Assembly (NCBI GenBank): GCA_963920765.1
Contig: OY987245.1
Coordinates: 11,610,727-11,674,726 of the forward strand
Direction: 5' to 3'
From: Ulota crispa
Lineage: Eukaryota; Streptophyta; Bryopsida; Orthotrichales; Orthotrichaceae
Length of the DNA stretch: 64,000 nt
Part shown: positions 1 to 10,936 of the stretch, piece after piece
Position numbering within the stretch: position 1 is the first letter of the stretch
Layout: every line of letters begins with the position of its first letter
Program-made: the position numbers and the translations under genes
Notes under the pieces: model-generated
What the model saw: only the letters and a program-made list of their open reading frames with translations
Told to the model about the DNA's origin: nothing
Database searches by the model: none

Positions 1-1081
1 TATTATGTTTTACTAGATAGTGCTTAGCTATTTATTTTTTGGCAAGAAGTTGCTTATACTTGTAAATTAGTAGAAAAAATATAAATTTTTTCAAACAATG
101 AATGTTATCATGTCTAAATGAGTGATTATGTGAGAAGTTATGGAACTGTCTCATTTCATAAAAATGAAGTAAAGGACTCATCTGGACTACAAGTTTGGTT
201 AATAGGAATTAGGTTAATGTATTTATAATTGTGCAAGCTTCTATGGTCCATGAATTTGAAGTGTATTAGTCCATACATTATTAAAATTAGTTGTTATGAA
301 TTCTTTTAGGGACACTTTTATGTGAGTTTTTCCACGTCCAATAAAGAACATTAAAAATTTGTAATTTTTTTTTAAAGTGGCAAAAGCATGCACATATACT
401 TGTTTCTAGGTACACATATGGTTAAAATTATTAAAATGTTAATAATTCATTTTAGGAAGCCATTACAAATTACAAGTCAAAAAAAGTCCGAATCAAGACA
501 TTTGGGTTCTAATCAATTTTATAGTGAGAAAAAAAATCAAGAAATTCCTTTTGATGGAAGGAACACTTTCTAAATGAATGTCTTAATGTAAGGAAAGCTT
601 AAGAAAAATATTTCATCACTTGCAAGTTCAAACTTTTACCTAAACAAAAATAATTTGGACTCCTCAAGAAAGAGTCCTTTCCGGAGGTCTAAGAGGCCCT
701 TTTGGGGGTATCCTAATCTTGCCATCACCCAAACGCAAGTTGCAACCATGGTTGTTTCATAGGACAAGATTTGGCTATTGGACAAGACTAACGGATAAGG
801 CTGGACATGGTTGTACCTTTGGGCAAGATTTGGCTATCAATAGCACATGGACACATCGAACAAAGGCCATGGACATGTGTCCATCCATTTTTGCTTTCTA
901 GGGCATTTTTAGGATTTTGATCTAAAAAATAAAGAATCGAATTATTATTTTTCATTTTTACTACATGCTATGGTTGTAATTCACATTCTGACTTCATGTT
1001 GGCAATAGCAAGTGTCACCAGCATCACGGCATGTACAAAATAAGTGTTTTTTTATCACTTTTTGAAGTCAACTATCTGTTG
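1..1081. other. AT-rich sequence without a recognised gene
   Basis: I see no gene, RNA or clear repeat here. The short open frames are AT-rich and resemble no family I know. If the partial HSPA12-like gene at 2123-3718 is intact, its next intron and later exons would run leftward through this stretch or beyond the window. Confidence 0.4.
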
Positions 1082-1828
1082 AGGGTGATTGCAAGAAACA
1101 CTTGTACTATTTTTTGTCCCCTTCACCTCCTGTAGGTGCTTTTTGGCTTGTAACTTTTGAGTAGTAAGTTCTTTTGAGTTGAAATTTTAGAGAAAGGTAC
1201 CTGTCATAATTATAGACCTTTGATAATTTTCTGTAATTTTTTTAAAATTATTTTACTATTTTTGAATAGCCCTTGAATAGGTGTCTTTCTTGGCCATTTT
1301 GGGGGTTTTTAGTACTATTTTGGGTCCAAAAAAGAAAATCTCATGCCACAATTCAAGGAAGTTGTTCATCATAGAGCATTACATGAATCTGTAGAAGGGT
1401 TTCATAAAATTCTAAATTCCATGCTGTGCACACACCCTCAAAGTAGGCATCCTTTCTTGAATGATTGGTGAAATAAAAAAATAAAAACTTCCTACAAAAA
1501 CCACTTGCATCAAGTGAAGCTACTCAAAGAGGTCAAAAATGGCTATTTTTCGTTTTATTTTTTTGAATTTTTTTACTATTTTCTAAAAAACAAAAGAAAT
1601 TGTCTTTTTGTTGGTAATTTCTGGCCCTTTATTTTTGTGCACAACTTTTAGAATAAAAATTTTCTAGGTCTGAAATTTCATGATTATGCTATTTTAAGTA
1701 CTCTACAAATTTTTCATATTTTATTTTATTTTTAAAAAAATTATTTCAAAAGCTCGTAGTACTACCTAGTACTACCGGTTTTAAGGGTGTTTGAGACAAA
1801 ATTGTGAAGTGTTTCTTGCAACTACCCT
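1082..1828. mobile_element. TIR element (family R1), about 750 bp, non-coding
   Basis: The left end reads AGGGTGATTGCAAGAAACAC and the right end is its imperfect inverse (GTGTTTCTTGCAACTACCCT). This gives terminal inverted repeats of about 20 bp. The first 260 bp recur in the same orientation at 63383-63669, which confirms a dispersed family. No coding capacity is visible, so it is a MITE or other non-autonomous DNA transposon. I could not fix a target-site duplication or assign a superfamily. Confidence 0.6.
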
Positions 1829-2122
1829 TGACTACGTTGGATGGAATTGAGCTCAATGGAGCATTTTGGATTGATGGGTGAGCAAACGGACGGGCGGTTC
1901 AATGTGATAACCATGGGGCAAGGTGATTGTCTTTGCTAGAATCAAGGTACAAACATCAAGATACAATTGCAAGGTTGTGCCCATGTCCATACTTAAAAAG
2001 AGAAGAAAAAAGAAAAGTGCTTGCATCCAAGCCTTGACCTTTTATTTTTACGTCAGACAGATGGTTTAGGATTAATCCAATGTGACAACCATAGTTGCAA
2101 ACTGTGAGAAATATTCATTTAC

Positions 2123-3718
2123 CTCTTGGACGACAATATCCGCAGTTCCGCCACCAATGTCCGCGACGACCAGCTTGTCACCCACCTCAAGCGCTTGCTC
2201 ATTCATAGCATTGTGACACGAGAATGACGCCGCTTCAGGTTCCAAGACCATGACAAGCGGGTGCGGGCTTCCGGCAAGTAAGCCGGCATCCGCGACACAC
2301 TTGCGCATCACCCCCTTCGCAGCGTTGTTCCAGATCGACGGCACCGTCACGCACCACTGAATCGCCTGCATCGTCACGTCAGCTCCGTAATGTTTCTGTA
2401 GAACGCCGAGGACGTGCGTTCCCATGGCCCGCAAGTAATCAGTGATCACCACCTCCACTGTCAGTCCTAGTGGAAGTGCCTGTTGAAACAATCGAGTTAA
2501 GAAACAGTCAATATACTAGACACATCAAAATGCAAAGAGTAATAACGCGTTATTCGTTAAATTGGTAAAAACAGAGGTACCATTTTGTACTCCACCTTAA
2601 ACCCAAAAATTCATCTTAAACCCAAAAATTCATCTTAAACCCAAAAATTCACCTTAAACCAAGTTTAAAGGTATCAAAATCAATTTGAGCCACTAAGATT
2701 TTTTCCCTCACAAGTTCCTCCTCTCAAGTGAGAACACGTGTACTCAAAAAAAACTATGAGCTCAATTTCAAGAGGCCTCTTGAAACCTTCAAAAGTCCCA
2801 AAATGTAAACTTTTTCCCAATTTAACGAATAACACATACTAAGCATTACATCTTTACTACATGAAGCTGTATTTGTACAAGTAATGATAATGATAATACC
2901 AGATGAGTATTGGAGATAATATATCGAGGTGCTAAATGATCTCTAACTATTGTGAGAGAATGAATTTTGTACAAAAACAATTGAATATAGGGAAAATTTC
3001 ATGGATACTCTTGAAGTTTGCCATGTTTTCATAGACATCCCTGCTTTTTCAGAAATTTCACAAATACCCTTGGACCAAAATTTTCAAGTGTTGATTTTGT
3101 TATGCATGCCACTTCCCTTCTTCCTTTATGTGCATGCATAACAAGAATGAAATAGTGTACGCACAAAGGGAGAAGAAAGTGACATACACAACAAAAACCA
3201 ACGTTTGAAAATTTTGATCCAATCGTATTTGCGAAATTTTTGAAAAAGCAAGAGTATCTACGAAAATATGGCAAACTTCAAGGGTATCCATGAAATTTTC
3301 CCTTGAATAAATGAGAGAGCGTTATCTTCAACAGTGCCTTGGCGGAGGACGTGCCCATGTCATTGGTTGCGAGGTGGAGCTTGAACCGAGTGAGGTACGT
3401 CCCCACGCTCGGCTGGAACAGGTCGCCTCTCACGCCAGAAGCCCTAAACCTCTGAAGCGCTTGAACGTCGCTTGCGCATTCCGAGCGAGCAGGATAACCC
3501 CAGGACTTGAACTGCCAGACGTCGTCGCCATAATGTGTTTGTTGTTTGTAGTAGCTCCCGGTTAGGGTTTTGCAGTAGAACTTCTCGCATCCACTGCTTT
3601 TCGGGTACTCGTAGAAATTGTGCACGCTCTCCGGGTCTGCGGTGTGCGCGAAAGCGAATCCCGAGAATGTAGTACCCAAGTCCAGGCCTACTACCACCCT
3701 CGGTGCTGGGAGCGACAT
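2123..3718 (-). CDS. HSPA12-like Hsp70-family ATPase, partial (first two coding exons)
   Basis: Exon 1 is 3338-3718 and exon 2 is 2123-2479 (both phase 0), encoding about 246 residues. The protein is close to the first 245 residues of the complete HSPA12-like protein encoded at 8851-10707. Exon 1 carries the first phosphate-binding motif (GLDLGTTFSGFAFA). Exon 2 carries LEPEAASF and the second motif (ADIGGGTADIVVQE). Exon 2 ends at a good donor (GAG then GTAAAT). The neighbouring copy is unspliced at that point. I find no continuation before the window edge, so the gene is either truncated or continues past position 1. The ATG at 3716-3718 is chosen because upstream in-frame codons are not ATG and a plausible 5'UTR splice acceptor lies just upstream. 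HSPA12 proteins are divergent Hsp70-like ATPases; the role in plants is unknown to me. The intron (2480-3337) appears to be a transposon insertion with a GC donor. It could be a pseudogene. Confidence 0.6.
2549..2833. mobile_element. MITE with TIR GTTATTCGTTAAATTGG
   Basis: The left end GTTATTCGTTAAATTGG is repeated in inverse orientation at 2817-2833 (CCAATTTAACGAATAAC). It is non-coding and lies in the intron of the partial HSPA12-like gene. A 19-bp tandem repeat lies near its left end. Confidence 0.65.
2593..2660. repeat. 19-bp tandem repeat, about 3.5 units
   Basis: The unit is about CATCTTAAACCCAAAAATT. The first and last units read CACC in place of CATC. It sits inside the MITE at 2549-2833. 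Confidence 0.85.
2988..3302. mobile_element. Long-arm foldback MITE
   Basis: The arms are about 100 bp each. Left arm 2990-3090 begins GGGAAAATTTCATGGATAC, and its inverse closes at 3302. The loop holds a smaller palindrome around GTTATGCATG and CATGCATAAC. The flanks carry a 7-bp repeat TTGAATA (2981-2987 and 3303-3309), a likely target-site duplication. Open frames across it are by-products of the arms and not genes. Confidence 0.7.
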
Positions 3719-5473
3719 CACCTCGATCTGGGATCTCGTCACGCTTTGATTCGAACTGAATGATTCACTCCCTGGAGCTTTGAATCTCGATCCTGCTGGA
3801 AAAACAAAACCGACACCTTTGAACAGTAGAAAGTTCTTGCATAAGAGACCAGCACTTCACTGCAACGACCTTTGAAAACTCACTGTCGGTGTAGGTGCTT
3901 TCATGGCCATTGCTGTAAAAGCATCCTCAATCCAGCAGGTATATAACTCTGCAACGACACTCTCACTGTGGGTCTATGTCCTTATGGCATTTTTTTTGCA
4001 GAAAGAAGCTAAATTAGCAACAAATTTGACACCTTTAGTTAAACGTGGGCTAGTCCCTCCATTTATTATTCACTATTCTCTTAACATCTATGATTTGACA
4101 AAAAGTGTTAGGCCCCAAAAAACTGTCTTGGGTGGGTCCTGGTTTGAGAACTGCAAACCTAGCTCAATGCACCTTATATGTGGGACGTGATCTTAAAGGG
4201 GACAACAAAACCCTAGTCCACACCAAGTAGTTTCAGCTGCCCATAATAGTCTTTTAAATTGCTCTATATACTATTGTTAGAGAAACAATGACTACTTTAC
4301 AAGTCAAAAATAGAGATCTTATTAAAAAAGCAAAAAAAATTTGACATAACCAAAATTTGCATTCCTCTCTACAAGTATGTTTTGGGTCAGAGGAGCCGGT
4401 GTGTCCCTGCTCTGCTCCAAGCAACCAAGCTCTGTAATTGCCGTCGCCGAGCCCCAATACAGGGTCTGGATTGAGATGCCGTAACCTCATCTACCATAAA
4501 AATGGCGGACTCCCTTAAAATCGGTACAGTTTCTATTACCCGACTGAAACTTCATATCCATGCCACTATACCAGACCTAATTTCAGACCCTTTCACAACA
4601 GAAACGTCACAATTTTGACACCACAATTGAAACGTGCCATTTTCACGAGAATGAAAATCACGAAGTCGGAGCCGAAACAGGAATCAACTTCGACCGGGTA
4701 CGTGGATATACGTTAGTGTCGTCCTACCGACACCAGTTTCAAGTGTACGTGAATCACTTAATCGGTATATTGATTACAATGGCGAGTTCCAGAGAGCCAA
4801 AACTAGTCATTGCCAATCAAGTGACCAAAGCTCGTTAAAACTCAAGACTAGTGTAGATCTGAGATTCCAGCCGGCCGCTCTAAGATTTCAGTTGGACCAG
4901 CGAGTAATCTGTCGGTACTCCACAAACTCAAACTCGAGCAGCTATATACTGAGGTGCTATTGTTATAATCACACTTGAGCTAGCAACTCACGATACTACC
5001 GACATCACTAAATATTTGGACAAAACCACCAAGATTGATTCATACAACAACATCAAGAACAACTCGTTCCACGTACCTGAATGGTGCACCGACAACTTGG
5101 AGATCAGCGAGTTAGATCAATTTGTATAGATATCAGCAGCCACCAAGTTCAGCACCGGCTAACAAGAGCAGCAACGTACCAGCATTTTACAGAAACAAAT
5201 TGGCTACTGGTAGAGTGGTAGGGAACTCTTGCACGCTTCGTTTGCAATCGGACGTCTGTACTGCTAGGCAGACATTTTTTCTGCAGACTTGGTAATAGGC
5301 ATTGTCGGGCGGCTTAGATGGAAAACTATTGGTAGGGTCTACTGACAAACAGGCCGTAGTCGGAAGAACATTCACTCTCGGATTCTTTTGTTAAACAGTC
5401 GGCATGTGGCGACTGTAGGCGGAGTAGCCCAGTTGCTTCCAAATACTGTAAGCTATCGGAGTTCCCTCAGTTC
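3719..5473. other. Intergenic, including promoter side of the partial HSPA12-like gene
   Basis: No gene is recognised. On the minus strand, about 3790 carries a good splice acceptor (pyrimidine run then CAG), so a 5'UTR intron of the partial HSPA12-like gene may start here. The block 4400-5420 is less AT-rich than its surroundings, but none of its frames resembles a known protein. Confidence 0.35.
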
Positions 5474-6023
5474 AAGCATCTCCAGCGTTGCCCTGCAAGG
5501 GTCTGACACACTTCAAGCATGGTGATGCAGTAAGTGCTGCGGCTTCTCAAAATACTCTCATGGCACTACATCCTAAGAGCATTTTCAGCTTTGCATTTCA
5601 AAATTGTTATTTCAAGAGATTACGTTTATTGTTGAAGGGCCCTCAAAAGTTTTGTTCTCTACCCTTGCATTTTAAGTGTGCCCCATAGTTAGTCATTTGA
5701 CCATCCACCAAGGGGAATGTAGGATATAAGTCTCCCTAAACTTAGGATGAATAATGCATTGAATGACCATTGCTTAACTCATTAGAATAGAGTGCCATAA
5801 GAATATTTTGAGGGGCCCAGAGCTCTTATCATCCATGTTTGAAGATTGTCATTTTGCAAGAACAACTTTGGAGATGCTCTTGTCATATATTCCACTTGGT
5901 GATTGATCAAATGGCTATTAATGGGATACATATGGTGAGTAAGGGTGGAGGACAAGAATCTTGAGAGCCCTTCAAAAATAAATGTAAACTTTTAGCAAGT
6001 CAGATGTAGCAATGGAGATGCTC
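5474..6023. mobile_element. Harbinger-type MITE, about 550 bp
   Basis: The ends AAGCATCTCCAGCG and CAATGGAGATGCTC are inverted repeats of the GAGCATCTCC type, with TTA after the right end. Internal stretches (CTAAACTTAGGATGAATAATG, a GAGGGGCC block) are shared with the MITE at 8533-8850. The right portion resembles 62340-62402. The termini match the decayed Harbinger element at 27181-30680, its plausible source of transposase. Confidence 0.6.
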
Positions 6024-6248
6024 TTAAGGAGGTTCATCAAAACAAAAAAGTTTGGTGACTTAACAAATCCTTTTCCCTTTTGCTAAATTCAAATAAATGT
6101 GGATTGGTTATGTAGTTATGAATTTTTTATGTCTCTAAATAGTGGAGATTTCGCAATATTGTATAGTTTTTTTCTCCAAAGGTTTATATGTGCTTTGATT
6201 TGGACACATTTCTAATGTTTGTGAAAAAATCATATAATTTGACCAATC

Positions 6249-6394
6249 CACCAGAAAAAAAACATGTCCTAAACACTACTAGTTCACAATGATTGCAAAT
6301 GTCATAAACACCTATATTTGAGTCATTATACAATTGTTCAGGACACTTGCAATCATTGTGAGCCAACCATTTAGGACACGTTTTTGTTCTAGTG
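6249..6394. mobile_element. Small CACTA-like hairpin MITE
   Basis: The arms read CACCAGAAAAAAAACATGTCC on the left and, inverted, CACTAGAACAAAAACGTGTC on the right. Pairing continues through CACAATGATTGCAA. The flanks ATC and ATT could be a 3-bp target-site duplication with one change. There is no coding content. Confidence 0.6.
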
Positions 6395-8112
6395 ATTATA
6401 GACTTGGTCATACATATGAAAAATCTATCATTATTTATGTCAAAGGATAATTTCAATGTATACATGTTTTTCAATAAATTCATAATGCAATTCACATCTG
6501 TCAGTATCACAATATGAAACCATCCTTATTTGGGTTTGCAAAAACATTACTTATGACGTTTTTATGCCATGTGACGTTATTGTGAATAGTATTTTTGTAA
6601 TCATATCATTGTGTTGCATTTTTTATTGGCCATAATTTATCGTTCATCACATTTTGGATGTTGTGTATCTAGAGTTGTGAAATTTTTTTACTAAGATTGC
6701 AATGTGCTACAATAATTACTAACAAACAAGCTAGAAGTTAAAAGATGTTTTTAAGTGCAATATTGAGATGGATTTAGATGAAATTCTACATCATTTAAAT
6801 TTTTTTGATTTGATTATTTATTTATTTATTTCAACAATACTAAAGTCAAATCTTGCCAAGCCTAGTTGTATTTGGAATCAAAGAAAATAATCATAAAATG
6901 GATGGTTTTGCAGTTTCTTTGCATTTTTGCAACCGTTGGAAGATTGCTCCTCTTTCACAAAGGGGTTTTTGGAAATTTGAGTGGAAGTATTTTCAAACTA
7001 AACAAGCTCAAAGAAACCAATGAAACCATGTTGAATGTGTATTAGCTCTTTTAACCTCGCTAATTTGTAATTTGCAAGGAAGGACTAAGGTAGAAATACC
7101 ATAAACAGTTAAAATAGTCATTTAGCCTGATAAGATATGGGGTATGGGGAATTTCTTGAGAAATTAAGTTCAAAATTGTGCAAAAACAAGGATAAGAAAG
7201 AATGAAAAAAAAAAAAACTTTACTCAAGAATGAATCTTTTATGTAATATAAATGTGGATTCTTCATTGAGAATCTATTCTTGTTTCATAGGTGCACCCTA
7301 AACTACTACCTTTAAAATTTTGTTCTAAAACAAGTGTGAACCAATCAAATGCAAGAAAATAGCATCTTTTCAAAATCTTTTTTGGAGTTAGCTATTGTTG
7401 GTTTCAGAACAGTCTACTCTCCTAATAGGGGGTAACAGTTTATGGTATTCCTACCTTAGCATGTATAGAAATGTTTTCAATTTTAAAGTCCTTTTGTTTG
7501 TATTGTTGTCCATGTAGACTCCTTTTGAATGGAGCTTTTATCCTTGCATTATCAATATAAGGTTTTGGAGTTAAAATGAATAAGCACATATTTCTTGTAC
7601 AAAAAAATTCCAAACACTATAATCTTATGATCTATCAAAACAATCCTATTAGTTGATTTCAATATCAAGTAGATTTGAAAAAATTCATATGGTAGATATT
7701 TTACTTACTCAATATTCACAATGGAGTTTGAGATGTTTGCCATTCCCACTGAGTGCCTCAATAAGCACCAAAACCCTCATTTCAAGCAACTACCTATCCA
7801 CAAAGTTCTAGGTAAATGGAATTTGATTCCTACCAACTAGCCTTAAGAATAAGGCAAAATTTGTGAAGTCTGTAGAGGAACAGAATAACTATGCAATTAA
7901 AAGAAAATTAAGCCTTGAACATGCCACTGACACTATTGCATCTCATTGTTGATAATACAGCCGAATCGATTTTAAATCTAGACATTTTGTAGCAAAATTA
8001 GACCGTATCAAAAAATCAGAATGCAACACGATTCTTGCGATGCTTGTGAGCCAAACTCGTTGCATCAATAAATAACTAGACACCTCTTCTGGCAAAATCC
8101 CAAGGCACTTGG
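6395..8112. other. AT-rich intergenic sequence
   Basis: No gene or clear repeat is recognised. Homopolymer runs and short open frames only. Confidence 0.4.
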
Positions 8113-8303
8113 TAAGGTAAGTATACCGAATTCCGACCCCTGCACCTAATGCCGCCACTGTGTACATCAAAAAATAATTTTGAAACTAAAATCTAGGTAA
8201 GTTATAAATAGCTGATCAACTGTGTCACAATTGATAAGCTATCTCTTGGTGTACATAGTGGCAACATTAGGTGCAGGGGTCGGAATTTAGTACACTTACC
8301 TTA
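8113..8303. mobile_element. Foldback MITE with about 58-bp arms
   Basis: The left arm starts TAAGGTAAGTATACCGAATT and runs to about 8168. Its inverse occupies about 8247-8303 and includes the core CCGACCCCTGCACCTAATG. The loop is about 80 bp. RNA from it would fold into a long hairpin. Confidence 0.75.
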
Positions 8304-8532
8304 ATTGCTGCACAAACCCACCTAAAAAGATGCGCAGTCTCATTAAGAACCCGAGAATTGACCTCTTCTAACCTAACATATATGGAACATGGTTAGAATC
8401 TACCAGGGTTTTGTATGCTTCCAAAAAATAATGATCTCAAATAAATACCTACCCGCATTCATGTACCTCTATTTGCAAAATCTGGCTTGTGACCTCAATC
8501 TTCGGTTTCAATGGAAAATTACACATAACTTA

Positions 8533-8850
8533 GAGCATCTCCACCGGTCCAGGCTCTTTCAAATTTTTCCATCTGTTTTGGCTGGCCCTCAAACCCCTTG
8601 ATCTTCACCCATGCTCTTCAAAAAGGTGGCCTTGCACTCCAACACGTCTCATAAATAATCAGTTGATCATTTATCAAAGAAAGTAGAGGATAAAGTTCAC
8701 TAAACTTAGGATCAATAATGATGAATTGTGCCTTGAAGAACCCTTGCTAGACAGGGTAGGACAAAGTGTCTTGAGAAGGTTTTGAGAGGGGCCTCAACAC
8801 TTTACTTTTCATCCACTTTGAGCGTGTTAAAGCCACCGGTGGAGATGCCC
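8533..8850. mobile_element. Harbinger (Tourist-like) MITE inserted at the stop codon of the HSPA12-like gene
   Basis: The TIRs are GAGCATCTCCACCGGT and (inverted) GGGCATCTCCACCGGT. The element is flanked by TTA on both sides (8530-8532 and 8851-8853), the 3-bp duplication expected of PIF/Harbinger. The right TTA is the TAA stop codon of the minus-strand gene. The protein end is therefore unchanged, but the 3'UTR now begins in the MITE. Confidence 0.8.
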
Positions 8851-10707
8851 TTAGAAGCTCTTAAACCGGTCTGGACAGGAGAGAGATAAGTTCGTCAACC
8901 TGCGACCAGCGTGACTCAGAGATCGTTCTACCGTAGGAGCACAAGCGAAACCAACTTCCACTGGCAGCTCCAAGCTCTGAGCTCCCTGGGCCAAAAAGTT
9001 GACAGCTTCGGCATTGATTTCTAGCGAGGATCGACCGAAAAAAAGGGAAAGCTTTACCTCTCGTCTCTTCTCCAAGTGCATGTCCCCTGAAATGTTGATC
9101 ACAATTTCACCTTCTTTCTTGACGGTATCTCCAATTGCGTATCTCGGCTCGTGTTCGTCACTGCTGAAGAGCTCGAATCTCATACTTCTCTGTCCACATT
9201 GCACTGGGCGTTGAATCCTGCTAATGCATTCATCCACCTGCACCTTGTCGCCCTTCCTCACAAAGATCATGAAACGCTTCCTGCACTTCTCGACCCCGTC
9301 GACGACCTTCAGGAGATCCACTGGATCAACACCTCTTTCAAACTTGTAGGTGCAGCTGAAGCCATATGTTTTCTTGCACATTCTAGAATCTATCACTTTT
9401 GGGTTGAGAGTCAGCGCCACGGCACCTTGGCAGACTGCACTCCCAGGATTAGGAGGGCTAATAACCTCAGAAACAATCGCTGAAAACCTCCTTTTGATGT
9501 TCTCCATCAAATATGGCGACCCTGCAAACCCTCCAACCACAACAAGTACCTTGACCGAGCTCACTTGAGCTAATTGATCCGAAATCAGTTGCAAATTCTG
9601 TTGTACGACGGGATCGAATATTGACTGCATCTCACTGTACGAGATCTCCAACTCCTCATACGAATCCTTCTCTGGAAAACCCATTCGTTGGTCATACTTT
9701 CGCCACTCCGTCACCACTTTGATCGGGAGACTTATCTCCGTGCTTTCTCCTGCCATTGTCTGCTCGCCGAAGCTCGTCTTGGCATGTTCCCATGTCTTGA
9801 TTAACACGACAGGTATGTTAGGGTTCGAATTTATGCACTCCTGCAAACAAGGTCCAATTGTTCTATGCAGAAATTCCATGTAACGAACATCGACGTATGT
9901 CCCACCACACAAGCCTCCCGAACTCGTCGTCACTTCTTTGACTCTGTAGCTCGGAGTGAGTGATACAACCTCCTGCACAACAATGTCGGACGTTCCACCG
10001 CCGATGTCCGCTACCAGCAACTTGTCGCCGACCTCAAGAGTGTATTTACTCGTTGCTTTGTGACAATGAAACGATGCAGCCTCCGGCTCCAGGACCATGT
10101 TTAAAGGATACGGACTCCCGTCAACGCCATTCACTAAACCCGCACTTATCATGCACGTTTTCATCATGTCCTTGGCAAAATTGTCCCAAATGGACGGAAC
10201 TGTTATACACCATTGGATCATATCCTTGGTCAATGAAGCTCCGTAATGATCCCGAAGAGTGGTAAGAATCAGCCCTCCCATCTCATGCAAGTAATCTGTA
10301 ATTAATGACTCCACCGTCAGCCATGGCGGAAGTTTGGTTACAGATGATGATGCCAGGTGAAGCTTCAGTTTCGCTATGTAAATGCCCACGTTTGGTAACA
10401 AAGAACTGGAGCTTGGTCCATTGGCACGCCTCCGAGCTGCCAGCATATCTCGTTCGTACTCTACTCGAGCAGGGTATCCCCACGACTTGAAATGCCACTT
10501 GTTATTTGAGTCAGCTTGTATTTTGTAGTAGCTTGCCGTCAGGGTTTTGCAGTATGGCTTCTCTCCTCCTGCCTTGGGGTAATCGAAGAAGGTGTATATT
10601 TTGTCTGGCTCTGTTATGTCAGCGAAGGCAAACCCTGAGAACGTGGTGCCGAAGTCCAGGCCCACTACCACCTTGAGCTCTGATCCACTGCCCTGACCAT
10701 CTTCCAT
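8851..10707 (-). CDS. HSPA12-like Hsp70-family ATPase, complete
   Basis: A single-exon gene of 618 residues. It shows the actin/Hsp70 ATPase signature in HSPA12 style. Phosphate-1 motif VGLDFGTTFSGFAFAD lies near residues 16-31 (DFGTT at 18-22). LEPEAASFHCH lies near 206-216. Phosphate-2 motif ADIGGGTSDIVVQE starts near 233. The adenosine motif VVVGGFAGSPYL lies near 389-400. The C-terminal part is not a classical Hsp70 substrate domain and lacks an EEVD-type tail, as in HSPA12. Length is a little below animal HSPA12A (about 675). The ATG at 10705-10707 is preferred; upstream in-frame codons include only TTG. A plausible 5'UTR acceptor (TTATTTCAG) lies just upstream near 10747. A probable cytosolic chaperone-like ATPase; substrate and role are unknown to me. 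It is the intact neighbour of the partial copy at 2123-3718. Confidence 0.85.
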   Translation of the reverse strand: MEDGQGSGSELKVVVGLDFGTTFSGFAFADITEPDKIYTFFDYPKAGGEKPYCKTLTASYYKIQADSNNKWHFKSWGYPARVEYERDMLAARRRANGPSSSSLLPNVGIYIAKLKLHLASSSVTKLPPWLTVESLITDYLHEMGGLILTTLRDHYGASLTKDMIQWCITVPSIWDNFAKDMMKTCMISAGLVNGVDGSPYPLNMVLEPEAASFHCHKATSKYTLEVGDKLLVADIGGGTSDIVVQEVVSLTPSYRVKEVTTSSGGLCGGTYVDVRYMEFLHRTIGPCLQECINSNPNIPVVLIKTWEHAKTSFGEQTMAGESTEISLPIKVVTEWRKYDQRMGFPEKDSYEELEISYSEMQSIFDPVVQQNLQLISDQLAQVSSVKVLVVVGGFAGSPYLMENIKRRFSAIVSEVISPPNPGSAVCQGAVALTLNPKVIDSRMCKKTYGFSCTYKFERGVDPVDLLKVVDGVEKCRKRFMIFVRKGDKVQVDECISRIQRPVQCGQRSMRFELFSSDEHEPRYAIGDTVKKEGEIVINISGDMHLEKRREVKLSLFFGRSSLEINAEAVNFLAQGAQSLELPVEVGFACAPTVERSLSHAGRRLTNLSLSCPDRFKSF

Positions 10708-10936
10708 CTCCACTGATCTTCCGAAATAGAGCAATGTTCATGCACTCTGAAATAATCCTGGAGCAAACAAGCAACCTCAGCATGTCAGCAACATAAAGAG
10801 CCGATTTTTTGCTGTGAGCAGCGCCACAATCCCAACCAAGGGATGTTATCTAGCAACGTCCAAAACGAGGTAGAAAAAGCTGCTTTTGTCACTGAAAAAG
10901 ATCGGCACGTCCAGTCCCGAAGGATATTGCATGTTA

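Larger units (their letters stand above)
2482..3332. mobile_element. Insertion forming the intron of the partial HSPA12-like gene
   Basis: This 851-bp block is flanked by a 7-bp direct repeat AGTGCCT (2475-2481 and 3333-3339). It starts GTTGAA and ends TTCAAC, as expected of a DNA transposon with a target-site duplication. It is absent from the same point of the complete paralogue at 8851-10707. On the gene strand the acceptor AG falls inside one duplication copy, and the best donor (AAG then GC) falls inside the other. Splicing there would remove the insertion plus one duplication copy and restore the reading frame. Two further MITEs (2549-2833 and 2988-3302) are nested within and make up about 600 bp of it. 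Confidence 0.55.
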
